Assembly: GCF_042676045.1 (NCBI RefSeq)
Contig: NZ_JBHTJV010000026.1
Location: 1 to 64,000, forward strand
DNA from: Pseudahrensia aquimaris
GTDB lineage: Bacteria; Pseudomonadota; Alphaproteobacteria; Rhizobiales; Rhizobiaceae
Reading direction: 5' to 3'
DNA: 64,000 bases
Position numbers and translations under genes: made by a program. Below are positions 25,647-34,663 of this stretch, in pieces; positions within the stretch are counted from its first letter, which is position 1; the number at the start of each line of letters is the position of its first letter. Under the pieces are notes generated by a model. It was not told where the DNA came from. It saw only the letters and a program-made list of their open reading frames with translations, and searched no databases.

Positions 25647-26477
25647 CTAGAGCCTGTTGGCGTGCCAAGCGATGTGGTCTGCCATAAAGGTTGAGATGAA
25701 GAAATAGGAATGGTCATAGCCTTCCTGCATCCGCAGGGTGAGGTCAATTTCCGTGCCTTTGCAGGCGTCCTCGAACAGCCAGGGGCGCAGACCTTCTTCG
25801 AGAAACCCGTCCGCCGTTCCTTGGTCGATCAGGATTTCGGGGAAGCGAGCGCCACTCTCCACCAACAGGCAGGCATCGTAGTCTGCCCAGCTTTCAGGAT
25901 TGTCGCCCAGATAGCGTGCAAAGGCACCTGAAGACCAATCCGCCGTGGTCGGCTGCACGATAGGCGCGAACGCTGAGCAGGACTTGAAACGGTCAGGATG
26001 TTTCAGCGCAATCGTCAGCGCCCCATGCCCTCCCATCGAATGGCCGAAAATACCTTGACGCGCCATGTCGGCGGGAAAGTGTTCCCCGACCAGTTTGGGC
26101 AATTCGGAGCTGATATAGGAATACATCCGGTAATTCTTGCGCCAAGGCTCAGCATTAGCATCAAGATAAAAACCGGCGCCGGAGCCGAATTGCCAATTGT
26201 CACCATCGTCCGGCACATCGTCGCCGCGCGGGCTTGTATCAGGGCAGACGATGATTACGCCGTGTTCGGCGGCGGCACGGCGGTATTCGCCTTTGTCCAT
26301 CACGTTGGCATGGGTGCAGGTGAGGCCAGACAGATACCACAGAACCGGGCAGGGGCCGTCTGCTGCCTGCGGTGGCACATAGACCGCAAACGTCATCTCG
26401 CAGGCACACTCGTTCGATTCGTGGCTGTAAACGCCCTGAACGCCGCCAAAAGCTTTGGCTTCGGATATCGTTTTCAT
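25647..26477 (-). CDS. fghA: S-formylglutathione hydrolase
   Basis: A 276-residue alpha/beta hydrolase of the esterase D family. The nucleophile is Ser147 in GHSMGGHGALTIALK. The acid is likely the Asp in IDQGTADGFLEEGL, and the His lies in EGYDHSYFFISTFMADH. The N-terminal LWYLSGLTCTHANVMDK with its oxyanion-hole residues is family-typical. It splits S-formylglutathione into formate and glutathione, the second step after AdhC, which is encoded two genes upstream on the same strand. It overlaps the UPF0178 gene by 4 bp. Confidence 0.95.
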   Translation of the reverse strand: MKTISEAKAFGGVQGVYSHESNECACEMTFAVYVPPQAADGPCPVLWYLSGLTCTHANVMDKGEYRRAAAEHGVIIVCPDTSPRGDDVPDDGDNWQFGSGAGFYLDANAEPWRKNYRMYSYISSELPKLVGEHFPADMARQGIFGHSMGGHGALTIALKHPDRFKSCSAFAPIVQPTTADWSSGAFARYLGDNPESWADYDACLLVESGARFPEILIDQGTADGFLEEGLRPWLFEDACKGTEIDLTLRMQEGYDHSYFFISTFMADHIAWHANRL

Positions 26478-26938
26478 GGATTTTCCTTCTTATCCGCCGC
26501 TTTGGCGGCAGTAGCGATTTTGTCGAGCGACTGCAGAAACTGCGAACGGTCACGGTCTGTGAAGGCACGATGTTTGGTCTGGCCCTGCGTTGCCTCGCGG
26601 ATGTGCTGGTTCAATTCCCGCATCGCCAGCGCCATTCCGATGGAATCGATATCAAACACCTTTCCCGAAGGTCCAATCGCATGGCCGCCTTGCTCCAATG
26701 TGCGGGCGGCCAGCGGTATGTCTTGCGTAACAACGATATCATTGCGCTCCACACGCTCCGCTATCCAGTCGTCGGCAACGTCCGGCCCGGCGGGCACGGT
26801 GACAGTGGTGACAAGCGGATCGCGTGATGGGCGCATACCACCATTGGAGACGATGAACGTGTGCAACCCATAGCGCGCCGCCACTTTCAGCGTCTCGTCT
26901 TTAACGGGGCAGGCATCAGCGTCGATAAAGATGTTCAC
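26474..26938 (-). CDS. UPF0178 (YaiI/YqxD) family protein
   Basis: A 154-residue protein that begins MNIFIDADACPVKDETLKVA, the signature of the family, followed by SNGGMRPSRDPLVTTVTVPA and the segment ADDWIAERVERNDIVVTQDI. The acidic residues at the start recall PIN-like nuclease folds, but no activity has been firmly shown for the family. It lies inside the adhC-fghA operon: 9 bp after adhC and overlapping fghA by 4 bp. Confidence 0.93.
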   Translation of the reverse strand: MNIFIDADACPVKDETLKVAARYGLHTFIVSNGGMRPSRDPLVTTVTVPAGPDVADDWIAERVERNDIVVTQDIPLAARTLEQGGHAIGPSGKVFDIDSIGMALAMRELNQHIREATQGQTKHRAFTDRDRSQFLQSLDKIATAAKAADKKENP

Positions 26939-26947
26939 GGGCTTGGC

Positions 26948-28060
26948 TTAAAACTCCACCACCGCGCGGATCGATTTGCCCTCGTGCATGAGATCAAAGC
27001 CCTTGTTGATGTCTTCCAGCGGCATTTTGTGGGTGATCATGGGATCAATCTCGATTTTGCCGTCCATGTACCAATCAACGATCTGCGGAACGTCCGTTCG
27101 CCCGCGTGCACCGCCAAACGCTGTGCCGCGCCATGAGCGGCCCGTGACGAGCTGGAAGGGGCGCGTGGATATTTCCTGGCCCGCGCCAGCCACGCCGATG
27201 ATGATCGATTCACCCCAGCCCTTGTGGGCGCATTCGAGAGCCACGCGCATGACTTTGGTGTTGCCGATACACTCGAAGGAATAATCCGCACCGCCGCCAG
27301 TCATTTCCACCAGCGCATCCACTTGCTCCTGATGTTCCATGCCTTTGGGGTTCAGAAAATGAGTCATGCCGAATTTTTCGCCCCATTCCTTTTTGTCATC
27401 GTTGAGATCAACGCCGACAATCTTGTTGGCTCCGATGAGCCGCAGTCCCTGAATGACGTTGAGGCCGATACCGCCAAGGCCGAAGACAACCGCATTGCAG
27501 CCCGGTTCAGCCTTTGCGGTGTTGATGACTGCGCCGATGCCCGTGGTGACGCCGCAGCCGATGTAGCAAATCTTGTCGAAGGGCGCGTCCTCGCGCACCT
27601 TGGCAAGCGCGATTTCCGGCAGGACCGTGAAATTAGCGAAGGTGGACGTGCCCATATAGTGAAACACGGGCTTGCCATCGAGCGTAAACCGGCTCGTGCC
27701 GTCCGGCATGAGCCCCGCGCCTTGGGTGGTGCGGATGGCCTGGCACAGGTTGGTTTTGGGATTGAGGCAATAATCGCACTCGCGGCACTCTGGTGTGTAG
27801 AGCGGGATAACGTGATCGCCTTTTTTCAAAGATTTCACGCCCGGTCCAACATCCACCACGACGCCTGCGCCTTCATGGCCGAGAATAGCCGGGAAAATGC
27901 CTTCAGGGTCTGCGCCAGACCGGGTGAATTCGTCGGTATGGCAAATGCCAGTGGCCTTGATTTCCACCAACACTTCGCCCGCTTTCGGGCCTTCCAATTG
28001 AACTGTGGCTATCTCCAGCGGCTTGCCCGCCTGGATCGCGACTGCTGCTCTGACGTCCAT
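26948..28060 (-). CDS. adhC: S-(hydroxymethyl)glutathione dehydrogenase, class III alcohol dehydrogenase
   Basis: I chose the ATG at 28058-28060, behind GAGGGGAAACAAT, which gives 370 residues beginning MDVRAAVAIQAGKPLEIATV. The catalytic zinc site is visible in ATGICHTDEF and ILGHEGAGVV. The structural zinc loop is in YTPECRECDYCLNPKTNLCQ. The NAD-binding fold is marked by VFGLGGIGLNVIQGLRL. The enzyme oxidises the adduct of formaldehyde and glutathione. With fghA downstream it forms a complete glutathione-dependent formaldehyde oxidation pathway. Confidence 0.95.
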   Translation of the reverse strand: MDVRAAVAIQAGKPLEIATVQLEGPKAGEVLVEIKATGICHTDEFTRSGADPEGIFPAILGHEGAGVVVDVGPGVKSLKKGDHVIPLYTPECRECDYCLNPKTNLCQAIRTTQGAGLMPDGTSRFTLDGKPVFHYMGTSTFANFTVLPEIALAKVREDAPFDKICYIGCGVTTGIGAVINTAKAEPGCNAVVFGLGGIGLNVIQGLRLIGANKIVGVDLNDDKKEWGEKFGMTHFLNPKGMEHQEQVDALVEMTGGGADYSFECIGNTKVMRVALECAHKGWGESIIIGVAGAGQEISTRPFQLVTGRSWRGTAFGGARGRTDVPQIVDWYMDGKIEIDPMITHKMPLEDINKGFDLMHEGKSIRAVVEF

Positions 28061-28245
28061 ATTGTTTCCCCTCGATTCATCGAAATGTAATGCGAGTGTG
28101 CAAACCGTAATGCGTGAAAGCAAGGACCAAATCGGTCGATTGACTCTCGGTTAACCAATCCCTTTTGCACTATCTCAATTTGTCTCCAACAAAGTGTCAC
28201 TCGCTTCACCATGAGTGAGCGCACGATTGGAGATGCAAAGGTTTG

Positions 28246-29109
28246 ATGCATGAGGCTTTGACATTGCTGGCGCAACGCGGCTGCGTGCAAACGCAGGATG
28301 TCGAACATTTGCAGACCACCGTCTTTCCCACTGGACTACAGAGCCGCGATGACGCGGAAATGCTTTTGGCGCTTGATCTCGCGTTGCCGGAAAGCTGTGA
28401 GGCTTGGCAAGACTATCTCATTTCCGCCATCGCCGAATTTGTGACCCGCAATGGTGCGGTCACAGCGTCGGATGCTGATTGGCTGGCCGGTTGCGTTTCA
28501 AGAGGCGGGGTGATCGATGGCTTGATGCGGTTTGACCTGCTGTTCACCGTTATAGCCTACGGCGCATCTGTTCCGTTTTCGCTGTTGAAGCTCGCTCTCG
28601 ACCAAGTGGCACTTGCCGCTTTGGAGAACAAAGGACCATTGGCAAACCTGCACGATGCCAAATCCAAGGCGCTATCTGAGCGTGAGGTTTCGCTAATCCG
28701 TGAATTGCTGATTGCAGCTGAATCCACTGATTGCCAAGCTCTTAGCCGCAGCGAGATGTCTTGGCTGCACAGGCTCAATCAGCGCAGCGATAACGCACAC
28801 AACCATTCATCATGGAACGATCTGTTCGTGAAGGCGGCGGCGAACTACGTGTTGAATGCCCGTGCTGACCTGGCCCAACCCCGCAGCTTTGCACTTGCCC
28901 CTTCGCACGAAGCGAGCGATGTGGAAAACACGTGCCGCGGCACGCTGAAATCGCTGGAACGCATTGGTGAAACATGTGGCGGGAGCGAAGACATGATCCG
29001 CGTCGTCAACCGCTACAAGGAGCGCGGTCTGGAATCGGACAATGATGACGAGCAGCAATTGCTCGGCGCTTGCATTGATGGTCTTCAGTCGTTCACTTCG
29101 GTCGCCTAA
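28246..29109 (+). CDS. Hypothetical protein with possible internal duplication
   Basis: I do not recognise this 287-residue protein. The ATG at 28246 is preferred over the TTG one codon earlier; AAAGG stands just upstream. It has no signal peptide or clear membrane segment and looks mainly helical. Two parts resemble each other: AWQDYLISAIAEFVTRNGAV near residue 50-70 and SWNDLFVKAAANYVLNARAD near residues 186-205. Each is preceded by a Leu-rich helix starting with SRDDAEMLL or SRSEMSWLH. This suggests a duplicated domain. It is divergent from the formaldehyde operon and convergent with rne. Confidence 0.75.
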   Translation: MHEALTLLAQRGCVQTQDVEHLQTTVFPTGLQSRDDAEMLLALDLALPESCEAWQDYLISAIAEFVTRNGAVTASDADWLAGCVSRGGVIDGLMRFDLLFTVIAYGASVPFSLLKLALDQVALAALENKGPLANLHDAKSKALSEREVSLIRELLIAAESTDCQALSRSEMSWLHRLNQRSDNAHNHSSWNDLFVKAAANYVLNARADLAQPRSFALAPSHEASDVENTCRGTLKSLERIGETCGGSEDMIRVVNRYKERGLESDNDDEQQLLGACIDGLQSFTSVA

Positions 29110-29178
29110 CCATCACCCGAACAGCAAAACGCCACCAACCCGTCAAGGCTGATGGCGCTATGAATGCCTTGCGCGTCT

Positions 29179-32100
29179 CTAGAAGAACTTACGCTTCCAC
29201 CAGCCCTCTTTTTTCGGGCCATCGTCTTCTGTGTTGTCACCAGACTGAACATCCGATTCATTAGAACCTTCAGCAGAGGCGTTTTCCGCTTTCTGGTCAT
29301 CCTCTTCCGTGCGGCGCCGTGTTGTGCGGCGGCGGCGGGTAGGGGTGGCGTCAGCCTCGGTCTCGACTTCACGTTCAGCCGGTGCTTCGGGCTCGCGCAC
29401 TTCCGCTTCTGTGGAAACCGTGTCGGTCTCGTTGGAAGCGGCTGCCTCCGCAGGTTCCTCCTTCGGTGTCACCTTGCCTTGGCGGCTGGTGCGACGGCGG
29501 CGTGTGTTGGGCTTGTCATCCGAAGATGGCGTTTCATCGTCGCCTTTGGCGTTGTCGGACTGGGCTTCTTCCGGTGGTGTCGCTTCCGCTGTTGGCTGTT
29601 CAGCAACGGCTTCAGCATCGGCATCATCAGAATTGGATGAGCCGTTGTCTCCATTCGACTGGGCATCACCATCTTCGCTTTTCTTGCGGCGACGACGGCG
29701 GCGGCGTTTGCGGCCCTCGCCCTGCTGTTCGTCGCTGTCGCGCGCTGGTTGCTCGTGGCGCTCGGCTTTTGCCTCAACAGGCGTGCTTTCTGCCTCGGTC
29801 TCGCCTGTCTCCGGAACGATTGTATCCGGCTGCACAGCGCTTTCGGGCACTTCGCGGCGGTTGGCCAGCTCGCCGCGTTCAATCACGCAAGGCTCCAGCC
29901 CGATCGCGCTGTCAATTTCGATCTCAATGCTGACACCAAAACGGGCTTCGAGATCCGAGAGGTGCTCGCGCTTGTGGTTGAGCAGGTAGATCGCGCTGTC
30001 GGAGCGAACCTTGACGACTAGATTGTTCTTGTTGGACTTGTTCAACTGCTCTTCAACCGCACGCAAAATGCCCAGTACCACCGACGAAGCGGAGCGAACA
30101 TGGCCCACGCCTTCACAGGTTGGGCAGACTTGCGTCGTGGATTCCAGCACGCTGGCGCGAATGCGCTGGCGGGACATTTCCATCAGGCCGAAATGGGAGA
30201 TACGACCTACCTGAATGCGCGCGCGATCGTGTTTGAGCGCGTCTTTCAGGCGTTTCTCGACGGCACGGTTGTTGCGCCGGTCTTCCATGTCGATGAAGTC
30301 GATGACGATCAAACCGGCAAGATCGCGCAGACGCAGTTGGCGGGCAACTTCGTCGGCGGCCTCAAGGTTGGTCTGCGTGGCCGTGTCTTCAACTGAATGT
30401 TGGCGCGTCGAACGGCCGGAGTTCACGTCAATGGCGACGAGAGCCTCTGTCTGGTTGATGACAAGATAGCCGCCAGATTTCAGCGTCACTTGCGGCTGCA
30501 ACATCGCATCCAGCTGAGCTTCAACGCCCATTTTGGCAAACAGTGGCACGCGGTCTTTATAAAGCTTCACGTTCTTCGCCTGATCGGGCATCAGCATCGT
30601 CATGAAGTCTTTGGCTTCGCGGTATCCCGCTTCGCCAGCGACCAGAATTTCGCTCGTGTCGCGGTCGTAAAGATCGCGGATAGAGCGCTTAATCAGGCTG
30701 CCTTCCTCGTAGGTAAGGCAAGGTGCGGTCGATTGCAGCGTGAGTGTGCGAACGTTTTCCCACAGGCGCATAAGGTATTCAAAATCGCGCTGCACCTCGG
30801 CTGCGTCCTGCGAAGCACCGGCGGTGCGCAGGATGACGCCCATGCCCTGCGGCACGTCGAGATCAGCGGCAATTGCCTTGAGGCGCTTGCGGTCGGCTGC
30901 ATTGGTGATCTTGCGCGAAATGCCGCCGCCACGGGCAGTGTTTGGCATCAGCACGGAATAGCGACCCGCAAGTGACAGATACGTCGTCAGCGCTGCTCCC
31001 TTGTTGCCGCGTTCCTCTTTGACCACCTGCACCAGCAAAATTTGACGACGCTTGATAACTTCCTGAATTTTGTAGTGACGGCGTGGCGCACGGCGCTGCG
31101 GGACTTCTTCCAGCGCGTCGTCTGCTCCTACGGCCTCAACCGGCGAGTCATCATCGTCGCCGTTGTCATCGGAACCATTTTCTTGCTTTGCGCGCGAACG
31201 GCCACGGCCTCGACCGCGTCCACGACCTCTGCCACGTCCGCGGCGTGAAGTTGTGTTCTCGTCGTCGTCGGATGTTTCGCTCTCGTCGTCAGATGTTGCT
31301 TCGCCATCAACGTCTTCAGCAACTTCTTCTTTGGCTTTGCGCGAACGGCGAGCGCGTTTTGGCTTTTCTTCTTCTGTCGGTTCTTCTTCCTGGGCCTCGA
31401 CTTCGGATTTTTCCTCAGCCTCAACATCAGCTTTTTTGCGGCGTGTGCGCTTCTTCGGCTTTTCAGCGTCTGCTTCTTCCGCTGTGGTTTCGTCAGGAGT
31501 TGCCTCGGCTTCGGCCTTTTTGGAACGACGTGCGCGCTTTTTCGGCTTTTCCTCAGTCTCGGTTGCTTCCGCAACCTCGTCTGTTGCTTCTACCTCTTTC
31601 GGTTCGGCCTTCTTGCGGCGGGTGCGTTTCTTGGGTGCTTCCTCTGCTTCGGGTTCTTCCGGTGCAGATTCTGCTGCCGCTGCTTCAGCAACTTTCTTCT
31701 TGCGCGGGCGCGACGTGCGGCGCTTGGGCGGCTCCTCGGCAGCGGGTTCGGAGACGACATCATCACCGTCATTGTCAGCGCCGATTTCGTCTTCGCTGTC
31801 GTCGGATTCCTCAATCTGTTCGACAGATGTTTCCTCTTCGGCAGCATCCGACTGTGTGTCTGCTTTTGCTTCTACAGTTTCGTCGCCGTTTTCATCGTCA
31901 GAAGACTTCCGGCGGCGTGAACGGCGTTTGCGTGCAGGTTTGGCTTCCGCCACATCTTCATCAGCTTCCGCATCGGCTTCAGCGTCGGCGTCTTCTTCCG
32001 CTTCCTTGGCTGCTGCGATGCGTGCGTCTTCGGCATCCGCTTCAATCAGTGCCTGACGGTCCGCTACGGGAATTTGATAATAGTCGGGATGGATCTCGCT

Positions 32101-32316
32101 AAACGCAAGAAAACCGTGGCGGTTGCCGCCGTAGTCTACAAAAGCGGCCTGAAGCGAAGGCTCCACGCGAGTCACTTTGGCGAGATAGATGTTTCCGCGA
32201 AGTTGGGTTTTGTGTTCCGATTCGAAATCGAATTCGTCAACACGGTTGCCGCGCACCATCGCAACCCGGGTTTCTTCCGGGTGGGCGGCGTCGATAAGCA
32301 TTTTGTTGTTGGCCAT
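29179..32316 (-). CDS. rne: Ribonuclease E with a long S1-domain insertion
   Basis: A 1045-residue protein. The N-terminus MANNKMLIDAAHPEETRVAM and the first S1 strands (GNIYLAKVTRVEPSLQAAFV) are standard. From about residue 95 to 410 a low-complexity insertion splits the S1 domain; it alternates acidic runs with basic blocks such as PKKRTRRKKA. The S1 domain resumes at YKIQEVIKRRQILLVQVVKE. Catalytic aspartates lie in LVAIDVNSGRST and LIVIDFIDMEDRR. The Zn-link CPTCEG, about residue 728, joins the dimers. The tail from about residue 840 is again low complexity, likely the degradosome scaffold, and ends in GWWKRKFF. A split S1 is typical of alphaproteobacterial RNase E. Confidence 0.95.
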   Translation of the reverse strand: MANNKMLIDAAHPEETRVAMVRGNRVDEFDFESEHKTQLRGNIYLAKVTRVEPSLQAAFVDYGGNRHGFLAFSEIHPDYYQIPVADRQALIEADAEDARIAAAKEAEEDADAEADAEADEDVAEAKPARKRRSRRRKSSDDENGDETVEAKADTQSDAAEEETSVEQIEESDDSEDEIGADNDGDDVVSEPAAEEPPKRRTSRPRKKKVAEAAAAESAPEEPEAEEAPKKRTRRKKAEPKEVEATDEVAEATETEEKPKKRARRSKKAEAEATPDETTAEEADAEKPKKRTRRKKADVEAEEKSEVEAQEEEPTEEEKPKRARRSRKAKEEVAEDVDGEATSDDESETSDDDENTTSRRGRGRGRGRGRGRGRSRAKQENGSDDNGDDDDSPVEAVGADDALEEVPQRRAPRRHYKIQEVIKRRQILLVQVVKEERGNKGAALTTYLSLAGRYSVLMPNTARGGGISRKITNAADRKRLKAIAADLDVPQGMGVILRTAGASQDAAEVQRDFEYLMRLWENVRTLTLQSTAPCLTYEEGSLIKRSIRDLYDRDTSEILVAGEAGYREAKDFMTMLMPDQAKNVKLYKDRVPLFAKMGVEAQLDAMLQPQVTLKSGGYLVINQTEALVAIDVNSGRSTRQHSVEDTATQTNLEAADEVARQLRLRDLAGLIVIDFIDMEDRRNNRAVEKRLKDALKHDRARIQVGRISHFGLMEMSRQRIRASVLESTTQVCPTCEGVGHVRSASSVVLGILRAVEEQLNKSNKNNLVVKVRSDSAIYLLNHKREHLSDLEARFGVSIEIEIDSAIGLEPCVIERGELANRREVPESAVQPDTIVPETGETEAESTPVEAKAERHEQPARDSDEQQGEGRKRRRRRRRKKSEDGDAQSNGDNGSSNSDDADAEAVAEQPTAEATPPEEAQSDNAKGDDETPSSDDKPNTRRRRTSRQGKVTPKEEPAEAAASNETDTVSTEAEVREPEAPAEREVETEADATPTRRRRTTRRRTEEDDQKAENASAEGSNESDVQSGDNTEDDGPKKEGWWKRKFF

Positions 32317-32680
32317 TGAATTGACTTTCCGCAGCCCGCTTCACCACCGTCCACGCCGGCGCCAAATGATTGGGGCAGGGTGGGTAAATGGATTTGAAGG
32401 GACTGGCTGTTTTCAAAACCGAGGCGCAACTCGTTGCTGGGGTGGCACACGCGGTGCCGGTGTTTCCCAAAAGACCGAACATCAAACCGCCCCTTCTTCA
32501 TACGCTGATGCGAAAAATGGCCCAGTCACAGCATTGCTGTTGGGCGAAAATATTTTCTTATCAGCGTGTTGAAGGCGGTTGTTCATGTCTTGTCCGAGCG
32601 CGTCGGTTGTCCTCGTTTAACGGCCGTTCCCGTATGGGGAAGGCCGGATGATGTTACGCCCTTTAAGGCGTGATCGCTTC
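32317..32680 (-). promoter_or_regulatory. Candidate structured 5' leader of rne
   Basis: The minus-strand DNA just upstream of rne contains several hairpins, listed 5' to 3' on that strand. These are a short stem around 32656-32671, a GC-rich 10-bp stem with one bulge at 32621-32646, an AU-rich single-stranded stretch at about 32546-32562, a bulged 10-bp stem at 32520-32545 followed by ATTTTT, and a 5-bp stem at 32444-32458. The E. coli rne leader, through which RNase E limits its own synthesis, also combines stems with AU-rich segments. Homology is not claimed. The stem with the T-run could be an attenuator. Confidence 0.4.
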
Positions 32681-33234
32681 TGCCGGAGCATTTGTGCGTT
32701 GGCTCGAAGCGCTGATATCGCAGCTGTGAGGCAAGTATCCCCTGGGCCGCAAATTCTCTGAGTGACCGACTTACGCTTTCCGTAATCACCGCCGACTCTT
32801 GGCCGCGATGCGCTCTCAGATGTGTTGTGTTCCCTCAAAAGGCGCCCGCCTGGACCCTCATTCGCACGCTTTTACGAAATTTTCCTGCGTGACTGGAAGA
32901 AATAAACAATCCTGAAACATACAAACCGAAAAACGCGTGCTCGCTGGAGCACCGTCATCACCTTTCCCATGTATGCTTCAAACGCATCCAAGACAAGCGA
33001 GAATTTGTGAAGGATGATTGAGATATGCTTTCACCGTGCGGGAATGTTGCAGCCGCCAACAGGCCGCAACCGTGAATAAAATATGGGAGCGTGGCGTTTC
33101 GCAGGGCTCAATTTTGCCGAAAAGTTACCCGACATTAACCATAACACGGCAATGGTACGGGCAGGAGCGCGTTGGACACACATTGCAACGCCTGACTGAA
33201 CCTTCAACACCTACCAGAAGCCGAGAGAGATACG
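32681..33234. other. Divergent intergenic region between rne and amiC
   Basis: No gene that I can support lies here; several short open frames are present but none has a good ribosome binding site or family-like sequence. The region must hold the promoters for amiC and, unless the transcript starts nearer, for rne. I could not place either promoter confidently. The base composition is slightly more AT-rich around 32870-32930. Confidence 0.5.
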
Positions 33235-34494
33235 TTGCAACAACCAGTCAATCCGCTTTGGTTCGCTTGGCGATACGTGGTGCTGCCTTTCGGGGTGGTG
33301 GTAGTGCTATGGGCTTCCCTCTTGGGCGTCGGAATGGCGTTGGCGCAGGATGAGCAAGATGCAAAAGCAATGCCTCCTATCGCGTTTGCCGGTCGCATCG
33401 TCGGAAACGACGAGCGGTTTCGACTGATTGTTGATTTCGATAAGGATGTTAAGCGTGATGTGGTCGTTTTGGATAATCCGCGCCGGCTGATTATCGACAT
33501 GGACGAAGTGGTGTTTTCGCTTGGCGAGCAGCTTACGAACTCACCTTCCTCGCTGGTTCGAGGAGTGCGGTTTGGGTCCATTGCGCCCGGTCGGTCACGC
33601 ATTGTCGTTTCTCTCAACGAGCCAATTGAGATACGGCGGCAGTCTTTCGTCGAATTGAAAGAACAGGAGCGTCATCGGCTCATAATCGATTCTGTAGGCA
33701 CCACCCAACAGCGGTTTGCTGCTATCGCCAAAGACGGGGAAGCCCGGCTGGCTCGCGGTGCGACAGCCTGGAAAGGGGATCGCGTTACAAGACCAAGGGG
33801 GCCGCGCAAGACCTTTAGGGTGGTTATTGACCCCGGCCACGGTGGTATTGATGGGGGCGCTACGGGACGGCACCAGTCGATTGAAAAAGAGATTACGTTG
33901 TCGTTTGCAAAGAAACTGCGCGACGAGTTAAGCGGAAACCCGCTAATCGAAGTTTTGTTGACCCGAGAGGAAGATACGTTCGTTAGCCTGCGCGAGCGCC
34001 TCAATTTCGCTCGTCGGCACAAGGCGCACCTTAAAATTTCGGTCCATGCAGATTCGTTGGGTCAGAAGAATATTCGCGGCGCAACTGTCTACACTCTGTC
34101 AGAAGAGGGATCCGATTCCCTATCGCGTGTGTTGGCCGCAAAACAGAATCGTGCAGACCTGGTGGCTGGTCTGTCTCTGCCCGAAGCGGAGAAGGGCACA
34201 ACTGACATTCTAATTGACCTCACGCGGCGCGAAACGGAAGTGTTTTCACGTCAATTGGCGCATTTGTTGGTCAAGCATCTGAGAAAATCGGTTGAACTGA
34301 TCAACAACCCAAACCGTTCAGCAGACTTTTTCGTTTTAAAAGCACCGGATGTCCCATCGGTCTTGCTGGAGTTAGGCTATTTGTCGAATGACCAAGACGA
34401 AAAGCTGATGCAATCGGTTGCGTGGCGCAGAAAAGCGGCAAAAAGCGTTGCAGACGCCATTGTCGATTTTCTGGAACCGCGTATGGAACAATGA
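33235..34494 (+). CDS. amiC: N-acetylmuramoyl-L-alanine amidase AmiC with AMIN domain
   Basis: A 419-residue protein that starts at TTG 33235, 7 bp after a GAGAGAGA purine run; no better ATG precedes the signal peptide (PFGVVVVLWASLLGVGMALA). Residues of about 45-150 form an AMIN domain with RFRLIVDFDKDVKRDVVVLD, which targets the septum. From about residue 197 an Amidase_3 domain follows: VVIDPGHGGIDGGATG and IEKEITLSFA give zinc ligands His and Glu, KISVHADS the next His, and VLLELGYLSN the catalytic Glu. It cleaves the bond between muramic acid and the stem peptide during daughter-cell separation. An NlpD-like protein that could activate it is encoded at 55189. Confidence 0.95.
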   Translation: MQQPVNPLWFAWRYVVLPFGVVVVLWASLLGVGMALAQDEQDAKAMPPIAFAGRIVGNDERFRLIVDFDKDVKRDVVVLDNPRRLIIDMDEVVFSLGEQLTNSPSSLVRGVRFGSIAPGRSRIVVSLNEPIEIRRQSFVELKEQERHRLIIDSVGTTQQRFAAIAKDGEARLARGATAWKGDRVTRPRGPRKTFRVVIDPGHGGIDGGATGRHQSIEKEITLSFAKKLRDELSGNPLIEVLLTREEDTFVSLRERLNFARRHKAHLKISVHADSLGQKNIRGATVYTLSEEGSDSLSRVLAAKQNRADLVAGLSLPEAEKGTTDILIDLTRRETEVFSRQLAHLLVKHLRKSVELINNPNRSADFFVLKAPDVPSVLLELGYLSNDQDEKLMQSVAWRRKAAKSVADAIVDFLEPRMEQ

Positions 34495-34663
34495 TGATGG
34501 CCGGTGCACAAATCCTTGACATTGTGGATGTTGCGTCTGTGCAACACCAATGCCAAAGCTGTCGCTGCGTCATTCCAGCGCCTCACTTGCACCCCATTAG
34601 GACTTACAAAAGGGCACAGTTTGGGCGAAGTTGGGCGCGGTTGTGCCCCGGAAAGACTAATTC

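Noticed and set aside
25998..28090. Long plus-strand ORFs (25998-26873 and 27224-28090) opposite fghA, yaiI and adhC
   Set aside because: The minus-strand genes have intact catalytic motifs and good ribosome binding sites; the plus frames do not resemble proteins.
31163..32056. A 297-codon Ser-rich plus-strand ORF inside rne
   Set aside because: It is the reverse reading of the low-complexity Glu/Ala/Lys insertion of RNase E.
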